Translations under genes and position numbers: made by a program
Shown here: in pieces, positions 34,965 through 42,292 of the stretch
How the letters are laid out: each line of letters begins with the position of its first letter
Numbering within the stretch: position 1 is the stretch's first letter
Notes under the pieces: generated by a model
Told to the model about the DNA's origin: nothing
Seen by the model: only the letters and a program-made list of their open reading frames with translations
The model's database searches: none
NCBI GenBank assembly: GCA_009778715.1
Contig: WRFR01000007.1
Coordinates: forward strand, 1-59,003
Origin: Coriobacteriia bacterium
Lineage (GTDB): Bacteria > Actinomycetota > Coriobacteriia > WRKU01 > WQUG01
Length of the DNA stretch: 59,003 nt
Direction of reading: 5' to 3'

Positions 34965-35682
34965 GGTCGGCCTCAACTTTGAGCCGGAAGCCGTAGCCCC
35001 ATACCGTGTCGACGGTCACGTTGCTACCCGCGATCTTCTTGCGCAGGCGGCGCACCGTATCATCGACCGCGCGCGTTTCAACCTCGCTCCCAAAGCCCCA
35101 GAGGCTCTCGAGCAGCTCTGCGCGAGAGATCGCCTTGTCAGAGTTTTCTATCAGGTAGCCGAGCAAGTTGAACTCATTGGGAGTCAGATCGATCGGTTTT
35201 CCCTTGACCGTAGCCATTTTGCTGCCCGGGTCTACCATCAGATCGCCGAGCGTCCGGGGCTCCGGCCGGACGCGCGCGCCGGAGGATGCGCGGGCCGTGT
35301 CGAACTCGATGCGCCGAAAGATCGCCTTGACGCGCATCACCAGCGACATGGGGGAAAAGGGCTTCGTGAAATAGTCGTCACTGCCCAGGCTCAGGCCCGT
35401 GGCGTAGTCGAGATCGCTGTCGCGCGCGGTCAACATGATGATGGGGACGGTACTGGTCTTGCGAATCGCCTTGCAGATGGTAAAGCCGTTGGAGCCCGGC
35501 ATCATCACGTCGAGGATGCAGAGGTCGGCGGGGTCGGTGCTAAACTGCGCAAGCAGCGCGTCGCCCGTCTCAAACGCACAGACCTCGTAGCCGTCGTTTT
35601 CCAGAAAGGTCTGGATCGCTTCGCGGATGTTGGTCTCATCATCAGCGATATAGATGCGTTTTGTTTCACTCGCGCCGTCCAT
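34957..35682 (-). CDS. OmpR/PhoB-family response regulator
   Basis: The product has 241 residues. The receiver has the acidic pair in IADDE (13-15 region), phosphoacceptor D58 in LCILDVMMPG, then T in MLTARDSD and K in YFTKPFSP. The C-terminal winged helix is complete (LTPNEFNLLGYLIENSDKAI, then VDDTVRRLRKKIAG, and VWGYGFRLKVE). It should be phosphorylated by the kinase encoded immediately downstream. Target genes cannot be told. Confidence 0.96.
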   Translation of the reverse strand: MDGASETKRIYIADDETNIREAIQTFLENDGYEVCAFETGDALLAQFSTDPADLCILDVMMPGSNGFTICKAIRKTSTVPIIMLTARDSDLDYATGLSLGSDDYFTKPFSPMSLVMRVKAIFRRIEFDTARASSGARVRPEPRTLGDLMVDPGSKMATVKGKPIDLTPNEFNLLGYLIENSDKAISRAELLESLWGFGSEVETRAVDDTVRRLRKKIAGSNVTVDTVWGYGFRLKVEADHA

Positions 35683-35699
35683 CGCGGCCCTGCCTTTCC

Positions 35700-35730
35700 T
35701 GACAAAATGGGGTCAGGCACCGTTTTGTCA
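35700..35730. repeat. Dispersed TGACA...TGTCA palindrome, copy c
   Basis: The ends are TGACAAAAT and GTTTTGTCA and the core is GGGGTCAGGCACC; it is identical base for base to copy d at 40208-40238. It fills the gap between the alarmone synthetase stop (35733) and the response regulator start (35682). Confidence 0.85.
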
Positions 35731-35732
35731 TC

Positions 35733-36374
35733 TTACTCATTGATCAACTCTACCAGCTCATGGATCAGGAACATGCGCTCGTCAAGCTCGTGGGACTTCT
35801 CCGCGCAGACCTGAAGCTCCTGGCTCAGATGCTCCGGGATCTCGCCGCCGTACTTGTAGCGGACCTTATGTTCCAGGCTTGCCCAGAAGTCCATCGCAGC
35901 CGTCCGGATCTGGATCTCGACCCGACAGGCCTGCGTCTCAAACGGCAGCCCGGGACTGAGCTCGACGACCAGATGATAGCTGCGATAGCCGCTCGGCTTG
36001 GGGTGCGTGAGATAGTCTTTCTCGCTGACGACCCTGAGATCATCCTGCGCCTTGATGACATCGACCAGCTCGGTGATGTTGCTCGCGTAGGAGCAGATGA
36101 TCCGCGCGCCAGCGATATCAGAGAGCTGGGCGGCGGCGCTGGCTGTAAGCGGCAAGCCCCGGTCGCTCAGCTTGCCAGCGATGCTTGCCAGCGACTTGAT
36201 GCGGCAGTTGATGTGTTCGATCGGGTTGCTCTCGCCGAGCGTTGCGTAGTAGTCGTTGAGATTGGTGAGCTTGGTCTCGACAACCTTCAGCGCGCAACGA
36301 TACGGCAGGAGGCTGCTCTCCAGCTTCTCTTGCTCATCTATGCTGAACCGCTCTCTTTCACGTGTTTGATTCAG
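35733..36374 (-). CDS. Small alarmone synthetase (RelQ-like GTP pyrophosphokinase), CTG start
   Basis: The product is 213 residues if translation begins at the CTG at 36374, which has AAGGAAGAGG 6 bases upstream. The frame has a stop at about 36400 and no ATG, GTG or TTG before homology begins. The first ATG is 73 codons further in and would cut off conserved sequence. Synthetase motifs are LPYRCALKVVETKLTNLNDY, NPIEHINCRIKSLASIAGKL, DIAGARIICSY, DYLTHPKPSGYRSYHLVV, VEIQIRTAAMDFWASLEHKV. The YRSYH and VEIQIRT motifs mark pyrophosphate transfer to GDP/GTP; there is no hydrolase (HD) domain, so this is a small synthetase. It would raise (p)ppGpp under stress. Confidence 0.88.
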   Translation of the reverse strand: MNQTRERERFSIDEQEKLESSLLPYRCALKVVETKLTNLNDYYATLGESNPIEHINCRIKSLASIAGKLSDRGLPLTASAAAQLSDIAGARIICSYASNITELVDVIKAQDDLRVVSEKDYLTHPKPSGYRSYHLVVELSPGLPFETQACRVEIQIRTAAMDFWASLEHKVRYKYGGEIPEHLSQELQVCAEKSHELDERMFLIHELVELINE

Positions 36375-36405
36375 AGCTTTCCTCTTCCTTTCCCATTGCT
36401 ACCCT

Positions 36406-36436
36406 GGTGACAAACATCCCTGGGGTATCTGTCACC
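36406..36436. repeat. TGACA...TGTCA-type palindrome in the alarmone synthetase leader
   Basis: GGTGACA (36406-36412) pairs with TGTCACC (36430-36436), and inside it ATCCC pairs with GGGGT around a single T. It has the 31-bp size and layout of the dispersed family but a different core. It lies 31 bp upstream of the proposed CTG start. Confidence 0.55.
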
Positions 36437-36533
36437 TTAAGTATGACAAAAAAGGGAGGGGAAGTCCCCGAAAATCCTCAGCAAAACTGCGGTAAAACTG
36501 CGGTAAGGGCACAGGCCTTAAGTGACAAGAACT

Positions 36534-36584
36534 AGCAAGGATCAGGTACTTCGTCGTCTGATGACAAAATACCTGATCCCTTGC
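36534..36584. terminator. Hairpin between lipoprotein gene and alarmone synthetase
   Basis: GGATCAGGTA (36539-36548) pairs perfectly with TACCTGATCC (36570-36579), and outer GCAAG/CTTGC pairs extend it past one bulged base. It encloses another TGACAAAAT half-motif. It is about 30 bp past the stop of the small lipoprotein gene, so it may end or protect that transcript. There is no U-tract. Confidence 0.5.
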
Positions 36585-36612
36585 CGCTGCGTTACTATCA
36601 AATCTGGCGCGT

Positions 36613-37062
36613 TTACTGCGCAGCCGTGACGGTGACTGAGGCGTCATTGGTATCGTGGCTGAAGGTAACGCTTACTGAATAGGCGCTGCCTTTTAAAGAC
36701 GCCGCATAATCGCCACCCTCATCAAGCACGGTTCCGCTCTTATAACCCTGTGATACCAGCTTATCCGCATAAGCCTTGACAACACTTACATCCGACACGC
36801 TCAAAAAAACGCTCAGTCCAGTATTTGAGTGTACGTCGGTACTAACCGAAGACTTGACCTTGCCATCAAGCTTGGGGATGTCCGTTGGCCAATTGGCGGG
36901 CCAGGCTTGGCCGGTTTCCACGCTACTTCCGCCAACGTTCACTTTTGTGTTGCCTGTGCCACCTGCGTTGCTTGTGCCACCGGTGTTGGTGCTCCCGCAT
37001 CCGCTGAGCATCGTGAGTGCCAACAGCGCCGCGATAAGAATTGCAAATGCCCGTTTTTTCAT
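36613..37062 (-). CDS. Small secreted lipoprotein
   Basis: The product has 149 residues. A lipoprotein signal peptide with lipobox LSGC is clear (MKKRAFAILIAALLALTMLS then GC, Cys 22). A Gly/Thr/Asn linker follows (STNTGGTSNAGGTGNT), then a compact domain beginning WPANWPTDIPKLDGKVKSSV. The start has GGCAAGGAGGAG upstream, inside the first unit of a 31-32-bp tandem repeat. The function is unknown; the WPxxWPxDxPK phrase resembles one in the preceding zinc-ribbon protein (ATSWPPVWNKGDASISLVLN), so the two may be related. Confidence 0.8.
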   Translation of the reverse strand: MKKRAFAILIAALLALTMLSGCGSTNTGGTSNAGGTGNTKVNVGGSSVETGQAWPANWPTDIPKLDGKVKSSVSTDVHSNTGLSVFLSVSDVSVVKAYADKLVSQGYKSGTVLDEGGDYAASLKGSAYSVSVTFSHDTNDASVTVTAAQ

Positions 37063-37068
37063 GTGCTC

Positions 37069-37194
37069 CTCCTTGCCTGTTGAAACCTGTTGTCTCGTAC
37101 TCCTTGCCTGTACCGCTCGCTCTATCTCATACTCTTGCCTGTGCCGCCTGCCCTATCTCATACTCTTTGCCTGTGCCGCCTGCCCTACCTCAGA
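37069..37194. repeat. Four 31-32-bp tandem repeats carrying a ribosome-binding sequence
   Basis: Units begin at 37069, 37100, 37132 and 37163, each with CTCCTTGCCTGT or a one-base variant, followed by a CCGCCTGCCCTATCTCATA-like part. Read on the minus strand each unit contains GGCAAGGAG, GGCAAGAG or GGCAAAGAG; the unit nearest the lipoprotein is its SD. The last unit runs into the stop region of the zinc-ribbon gene. Confidence 0.75.
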
Positions 37195-38492
37195 GAGAAT
37201 GATTCGATCATGCTATCTATCTCTGTTGAGGTTTGCTCTGAAGCGCTTACCGGGAAGAAAGCCGTGATCTCATACATGTCCTTCCCGTCCGCGTCAAAGA
37301 TATATACTTCGCGAAACGCCTGAGTGCCATTGGTGTAGCTGAACTGCCAGGCCTCCTGGCCCCCCAGGGTCCCCTGGTATGCGTCGCTTATCTTGTCAGC
37401 CCCGTATACCGCCTTCATGTCATCCATGCGTGCCTGTACGTACTGTTGGTGAGTCTGCGTGACGCCGCTCACGTCGTTGAGTACCAGAGAGATACTCGCG
37501 TCGCCTTTGTTCCAGACCGGCGGCCAGCTGGTCGCGTCTTTTACCCACCCGCTTGCAGGGGTAATGCTGGGTGATTTGGCGCCCGTTGTCGAAGAGCTCT
37601 GGTCGCCGCCCGACGTGTCACCGCCGCCCGACGTGTCACCGCCCGAGGTGTCACCGCCCGACGTGTCTCCCCCACCGTTGAGCGTGACTTCTCCCTTCTG
37701 CTTGACGATCGTGATGGTATAGCCACTGGTGTTATATTCGATCTGCACCAGCAGTTCCTGTCCGCTGTCCTTTGAGTTGCGGCCCAGGCCACCCGTTGCA
37801 GACGCAGTGCTGAAATCGATGTTAGTCAAGGTATAAAAGCCATCTTTGTCATGCAGATAAACCATGTATTTCGACATATCCTTGTTCTGGCTGGTCCCGC
37901 TGACCTGATACTTGATGACCTTCGTGGTCACTCCATTCGAGATCGAAGTGTTTATGCCGGTCACTTTACGTGTCTCGCCCAAAGCAAGCTTCACCGAAGG
38001 GATCTGGTCCGCGCCGATAGTGTAGTAGTCTGCTTTGGCCGTGTTATTCAGCGGGATGGCCACCGCCAGCACGACGCCCACGATGCCGAGCAATATCACA
38101 ACCACAATAGGGACGATGATCTTGACCGCCAGCGGCACGCGACGTTTCTTTTTTGGGGCGGCGGGAGCGGGAGCTGGCGCTCCGGGTGCAGGCGCGGGAG
38201 CTGGCGCTCCAACTGGCGCTACTGGTTGCGGGATGGGACCCGGCTGCATCGGCGGAACCGGAGCGGGCTGCTCTGGCACAGCGGCAGGTGCTGGCGGAAC
38301 TGGCGCAGGTGTCGGCTGCTCTGGCTGGGGAATGGGAACAGGAACCGGCTGCTCTGGCGCGACGGGTGCTGATGCAACAGCCGGTGCCACTGACGCAGCG
38401 GCGGGCGCCTGTTCGAAAGGATGACCACAGACGGTGCAGAATCCCGCATCGTCAGGACTCTGGGTTCCGCAGGATGAACAAAACTTTGCCAT
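37185..38492 (-). CDS. Zinc-ribbon membrane protein with Pro-rich linker
   Basis: The product has 435 residues. An N-terminal zinc ribbon has two CxxC knuckles (CSSCGTQSPDDAGFCTVCGH). A Pro/Ala/Val-rich linker follows (about 28-132), then KKKRR and one membrane helix (about 138-168; VKIIVPIVVVILLGIVGVVL). The external part has a beta domain (YYTIGADQIPSVKLALGETR), a repeat of GGDTS units (encoded by 15-18-bp DNA repeats near 37611-37670), and a C-terminal domain ending MYEITAFFPVSASEQTSTEI. Such zinc-ribbon membrane proteins are common in Actinomycetota and of unknown role. It probably shares a transcript with the lipoprotein downstream. Confidence 0.82.
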   Translation of the reverse strand: MAKFCSSCGTQSPDDAGFCTVCGHPFEQAPAAASVAPAVASAPVAPEQPVPVPIPQPEQPTPAPVPPAPAAVPEQPAPVPPMQPGPIPQPVAPVGAPAPAPAPGAPAPAPAAPKKKRRVPLAVKIIVPIVVVILLGIVGVVLAVAIPLNNTAKADYYTIGADQIPSVKLALGETRKVTGINTSISNGVTTKVIKYQVSGTSQNKDMSKYMVYLHDKDGFYTLTNIDFSTASATGGLGRNSKDSGQELLVQIEYNTSGYTITIVKQKGEVTLNGGGDTSGGDTSGGDTSGGGDTSGGDQSSSTTGAKSPSITPASGWVKDATSWPPVWNKGDASISLVLNDVSGVTQTHQQYVQARMDDMKAVYGADKISDAYQGTLGGQEAWQFSYTNGTQAFREVYIFDADGKDMYEITAFFPVSASEQTSTEIDSMIESFSLR

Positions 38493-38584
38493 ATTGACTC
38501 CTCCTGGTTACATGCGCGCTCCCAGATAATCTCCAGGTCGGCACCTTATCTCTGAAGCAGCTCTGACTATGACAAAAGTGTACC

Positions 38585-38636
38585 CCCGAAAAAAGTGAAA
38601 GAAAAGGGTGAATTTTGGCACAAAAACTCACCCTTT
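38585..38636 (-). terminator. Possible terminator downstream of serS
   Basis: On the minus strand AAAGGGTGA (RC of 38628-38636) pairs with TCACCCTTT (RC of 38603-38611) across a 16-base loop, followed by TCTTTCACTTTTTT. The stem is 9 bp and the U-tract is interrupted. It is about 125 bp past the serS stop; the rest of the 38,493-38,759 gap shows no gene. Confidence 0.4.
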
Positions 38637-38759
38637 ACGCACTTAAGCACGTAACAACGTGACCCATGCCACGCTAATTACGCAGCCATAAGCACGCTAT
38701 TTTGACAAGCTAGTTTGCCGCAGATGTTGATGGGGAAAGATCGCTACGCTACTGCGCTC

Positions 38760-40112
38760 CTACGCTGGATCCGGCATGATCCGCTCCTGGCCACCCAGAT
38801 ACTGGCGTAGCGCCTCGGGGATGATCACCGTGCCGTCGGCCTGCTGGTAGTTCTCCAGCAGCGCAGCCAGGGTGCGCCCCACCGCAAGGCCGCTCCCATT
38901 GAGCGTGTGCACAAACCGTGAGCCCTTAAACGAGCCCGGATCGCGATACTTGATGCTGGCGCGGCGCGCCTGAAAGTCGCTACAGTTGCTGCATGACGAG
39001 ATCTCCTTGTAGGCGTTGTAGCAGGGCATCCAGACCTCCAGGTCGTAAGTCTTGGCCGCTCCAAAGCCCATGTCGCCGGTGCAAAGCACGATCCTTCGGT
39101 ACGGTAGCCCCAACAGTTCCAGGATCTTCTCGGCCTCAAGCGTCATGCTCTCCAGCTCATCGGCGCTGGTCTCAGGCGTGGCGAACTTGACCATTTCGAC
39201 CTTGTCGAACTGGTGCACGCGGATCATGCCGCGGGTGTCGCGCCCGGCGCTGCCCGCCTCCTCGCGAAAGCAGGGCGTATAAGCCGTATAGTGCAGCGGC
39301 AGCTGGGCAGCTTCGAGTACCTCGCCGCGGTGGATATTGGTCAGCACGACCTCGGCGGTCGGGATCATGTAGAGCTTGCCAGCGGTCTGGCAAGCCTTGT
39401 CGCCGATCGAGCAGCCCTCGTTGGCGTCGCTCGTCGTGGCCGTCTTGTAAAGGTCGTCTTCAAACTTAGGGAGCTGGCCTGTGCCAAACAGCGTGTCGGT
39501 GTTGGCGAGCACCGGAGGCCACCACTCCTTGAAGCCAGCGGCGGCGTGCGTGTCGAGCATAAAGTTGATGAGCGCCCGCTCCAGGCGCGCGCCCGCGCCA
39601 CCCAGCAGCACGAAACGCGACTCGGCCAGTTTGACCGCACGCTCAAAATCGATGATGCCGAGCGCCGGGCCCAGGTCCCAGTGGGGACAAGCAGCGAAGC
39701 CCTCGGCGTCAAAATCGCGCGGCGTACCCCAGCGCTTGAGCTCACGATTCTCAGTCTCATCGCAGCCGGTCGGCACCGAGGGGTCAGGGATGTTGGGCGC
39801 GGTCGAGAGCAGCTCAAAGCCCTCCGCATCCACGACGCGCTGCTTGATCTCAAGCGCCGAAATCTGCTCGTTGATAAGGCGGACCCGCTCTTTAGCCGCC
39901 TCTGCCTGGTCGCACTCGCCCTGCTTCATGAGCGCGCCGATCACTCGCGAACTCTCGTTGCGACGAGCCTGCAGAGCCTCGAGCTCGGAAACCACGCTCC
40001 GCCGCTTGAGGTCGATCGCCAGAAACGCATCGACATCCCACGCATTGTTGCGCGAGCGCATGGCGTTGCGTACAAGTTCAGGGTCATCGCGGATGAGTTT
40101 TACATCGAGCAT
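38760..40112 (-). CDS. serS: Seryl-tRNA synthetase
   Basis: The product has 450 residues. It opens with MLDVKLIRDDPELVRNAMRS and the antiparallel coiled-coil arm (residues 30-105) that holds the long arm of tRNA-Ser. Class II motifs are present: motif 2 as TPCFREEAGSAGRDTRGMIR with VHQF, and motif 3 as LNGSGLAVGRTLAALLENYQ. An insertion with several Cys (ACPHW; EISSCSNCSDFQARR) is usual. A gene for tRNA-Ser lies 178 bp upstream on the other strand. No T-box leader is seen. Confidence 0.97.
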   Translation of the reverse strand: MLDVKLIRDDPELVRNAMRSRNNAWDVDAFLAIDLKRRSVVSELEALQARRNESSRVIGALMKQGECDQAEAAKERVRLINEQISALEIKQRVVDAEGFELLSTAPNIPDPSVPTGCDETENRELKRWGTPRDFDAEGFAACPHWDLGPALGIIDFERAVKLAESRFVLLGGAGARLERALINFMLDTHAAAGFKEWWPPVLANTDTLFGTGQLPKFEDDLYKTATTSDANEGCSIGDKACQTAGKLYMIPTAEVVLTNIHRGEVLEAAQLPLHYTAYTPCFREEAGSAGRDTRGMIRVHQFDKVEMVKFATPETSADELESMTLEAEKILELLGLPYRRIVLCTGDMGFGAAKTYDLEVWMPCYNAYKEISSCSNCSDFQARRASIKYRDPGSFKGSRFVHTLNGSGLAVGRTLAALLENYQQADGTVIIPEALRQYLGGQERIMPDPA

Positions 40113-40207
40113 CTGGGGGCTCCTTTATCAACTTAGTTCTTGTTGACCATTTTAGCAGGAGAGCGGACAGCGCCATACACTCTCCGTGACTGACAAGAGG
40201 TACCAGG

Positions 40208-40238
40208 TGACAAAATGGGGTCAGGCACCGTTTTGTCA
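40208..40238. repeat. Dispersed TGACA...TGTCA palindrome, copy d
   Basis: Identical to copy c at 35700-35730, with core GGGGTCAGGCACC. It lies between serS and tRNA-Ser. Partial motifs (TGACAAG, GGTACCAGGTGACA) precede it at 40191-40210, as if a second, decayed copy abutted it. Its right end supplies TTGTCA upstream of the tRNA. Confidence 0.85.
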
Positions 40239-40290
40239 CAACATCTGTTCTGCTATCATTAAGAGCGCGCCGCGCCTGAGGCACACATGC

Positions 40291-40383
40291 GGAGAGGTGG
40301 CAGAGCGGCTGAATGCGGCGGTCTCGAAAACCGTTAAGCCGGCAACCCCGGCTTCGGGGGTTCAAATCCCCCCCTCTCCGCCA
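40291..40383 (+). tRNA. tRNA-Ser(CGA)
   Basis: The acceptor stem is GGAGAGG with CCTCTCC, discriminator G and encoded CCA (40381-40383). The anticodon loop CTCGAAA gives anticodon CGA for UCG codons. A long variable arm (GCCGGCAACCCCGGC) and T arm GGGGGTTCAAATCCCCC are present, as in class II tRNA-Ser. A TATCAT at about 40252-40257 may be its -10. Confidence 0.96.
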
Positions 40384-40685
40384 GGCTCAATTACGACGCT
40401 TTGGCACATCCTTCTAACTTTTTGCATCAAAATTTGACTTGTGTGGTTGTTTTCTTGCTCATTTTCTCCAAAATTGGCTCTCCAAGCCATAAAAGCGCCT
40501 TGAACCCACCGCACGACTGGAAATTTGATACAAAAATTACCAGAATAGTGCCCTAGTGACTTTCATCAGTCAACACGCGCCAGGGCGCCTCCATTACGCA
40601 GTTGTAAACATCAGGTGGCTTGTACAAATACGGCATGTAATAATCTAATAGTTACCAAGTCCTATTGTCACCACCCGCACTAGCA
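40384..40685. other. Gene-free interval between tRNA-Ser and the CPBP gene
   Basis: AT-rich DNA with no reading frame, palindrome or RNA structure that I can support. It must hold the promoter of the CPBP gene, but no convincing -35/-10 pair stands out. Confidence 0.4.
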
Positions 40686-41702
40686 ATGGAGCACATTACG
40701 TCGAAGATAAAACGAACCTACCTGTTTGTGATTGGGATACTTCTCCTGGGGATATCTGTTCAACTGATATTTTATTTCTTTCACATCCCAAAAAACCATC
40801 TGACCACATTACTCGTCGACTTCCGGGAAGTAACCGTACTTGGTATCCCGCTCCTGTTGTTTTTTCTCATCACAAAAGAAAAGCCTCGCGATGTTTTCTT
40901 ATTCCATAAGATCAGCTTTCGAAACATCATCTATGTTGTGCTATTAGTTTTATTGTTCGTCCCCCTCTCCATAGCGATTTCTACAGTTACACGAATCATA
41001 TTCCCAAATCCCATCCTGCAGAGTCCAGCAAGGACCTATACTTCCACTGCTTTCTGGTTCATGTTAATCGCCATCGCACTTCAGCCAGCCCTTTTGGAAG
41101 AGCTGGCATTCCGCGGGATCGTGCACGACGGCTTCAGTGACTATCCTTTAAAAAAGCAAGCGCTTCTAGTGGGGCTTTGTTTCGGTTTTTTCCACCTCAA
41201 TTTCAATCAGTTCTTTTACACGGTGGTGCTCGGTTTCCTTGTAGTCTTCATTCTCTACTACACGCAATCGATCATCGCTACGATGTTGTTTCACTTCTTG
41301 TATAACGGCATCGCCACTCTTGCCTCCTTTCTTTCGCGCGCGCATCTCGCTTCAAACGCTCCTACCACCACAAGCACAACTCAGATCGCAAGTTTGACGA
41401 GCGCGCTTGTTCTCGCCGTCTTTGCTGGTGCTCTTTTCTGGTGGATCTATCAATCATTCGTGAAATATAACCGCAAGAGACTCGGCATGAACCCTCCGGT
41501 CAGCGTGCCCGTGGTTCCCATATATTATCCAGGGGCGCCTGCTCCCATCGTCGGGCCACCCGCTCCACAACCGTCAACCAATTTTTTGGAGCCGACCCCG
41601 AAGAAACAGCGTCTGTTTACCCCGCTCCTCATAGTCACCATGGCCATAGCTATCGGTTTTGCAACGTTCGTGCAGATATATGACACACTCATCATCAGGT
41701 GA
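40686..41702 (+). CDS. CPBP-family intramembrane glutamic endopeptidase
   Basis: The product is 338 residues from the ATG at 40686; a TTG at 40665 is also in frame, and neither has a clear SD. Eight or so hydrophobic segments are present. The CPBP motifs are EELAFRGIVHDGF (EExxxR), FFHLNFNQFFYTVVLG (second motif) and MLFHFLYNGIATL (third). Such proteases act within the membrane; in Gram-positive bacteria they are linked to prenyl-protein-like processing and bacteriocin self-protection. The C-terminus has a Pro-rich loop (VPVVPIYYPGAPAPIVGPPA) before a last helix. No bacteriocin gene is visible nearby. Confidence 0.9.
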   Translation: MEHITSKIKRTYLFVIGILLLGISVQLIFYFFHIPKNHLTTLLVDFREVTVLGIPLLLFFLITKEKPRDVFLFHKISFRNIIYVVLLVLLFVPLSIAISTVTRIIFPNPILQSPARTYTSTAFWFMLIAIALQPALLEELAFRGIVHDGFSDYPLKKQALLVGLCFGFFHLNFNQFFYTVVLGFLVVFILYYTQSIIATMLFHFLYNGIATLASFLSRAHLASNAPTTTSTTQIASLTSALVLAVFAGALFWWIYQSFVKYNRKRLGMNPPVSVPVVPIYYPGAPAPIVGPPAPQPSTNFLEPTPKKQRLFTPLLIVTMAIAIGFATFVQIYDTLIIR

Positions 41703-41738
41703 ATTTTTTCGCCAACTAAAGATCTAAGGAGGCCCCGC

Positions 41739-42203
41739 ATGACACTGTGTACTGAGTGCTATATCCAACAAGACGACAAGACGCTCATGCTCTATCGCAA
41801 TAAGAAGGAGCATGACATCAACGAGGGTAAGTGGCTGGGCGTCGGCGGCAAGTTCGAACCGGGGGAAACACCCGAGCAATGCCTGCTGCGCGAGGTCCAG
41901 GAAGAGACCGGCGTCACGCTGACGGAGTTCAAACTCCATGGCGTGATGACGTTTGTCACGCTTGATGGCTCAAGCGAGCCGCTCTATATCTTCATCTTCA
42001 CCGCGAGCGCCTACACCGGCGTGGTCGGCGACTGCGATGAGGGCACGCTGGCATGGATCGACACGGACAAAGTTCCCGAACTTGAGCGCTGGGAGGGCGA
42101 CCACCTGTTCTGGGAGTGGATCGTCGACGGCGCGCCGTTTTTCTCCGCGTACTTCGAGTACGACGGCGATGTCCTCAGCAAGCACTCCGTCACCTTCTAC
42201 TGA
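41739..42203 (+). CDS. NUDIX hydrolase (MutT-like)
   Basis: The product has 154 residues with AAGGAGG upstream. The NUDIX box is complete: GGKFEPGETPEQCLLREVQE followed by ETGV. The opening MTLCTECYIQQDDKTLMLYR and the C-terminal WIVDGAPFFSAYFEYDGD match the 8-oxo-dGTP diphosphatase group. It probably cleans oxidised nucleotides. It starts 36 bp after the CPBP gene on the same strand. Confidence 0.93.
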   Translation: MTLCTECYIQQDDKTLMLYRNKKEHDINEGKWLGVGGKFEPGETPEQCLLREVQEETGVTLTEFKLHGVMTFVTLDGSSEPLYIFIFTASAYTGVVGDCDEGTLAWIDTDKVPELERWEGDHLFWEWIVDGAPFFSAYFEYDGDVLSKHSVTFY

Positions 42204-42292
42204 CTTGGTGACAAAACTACCCCAAGGGAGTTACTGCCACATTATGAGACAGGGGGCGGTTCTCTTGTCTCACCCTGTCTCGCCCGATGCCC

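Noticed and set aside
37069-37194. CRISPR or rRNA-like repeats
   Set aside because: Units are head-to-tail without spacers and differ by small changes; they are simple tandem duplications.
40113-40290. T-box riboswitch upstream of serS
   Set aside because: No specifier loop, T-box sequence or terminator/antiterminator pair is seen; only the dispersed palindrome and the tRNA are present.
40084-40365. Short frames containing phrases such as TKRCLTPFCH or KWGQAPFCH
   Set aside because: These recur at several places because they are translations of the dispersed palindromes, not proteins.
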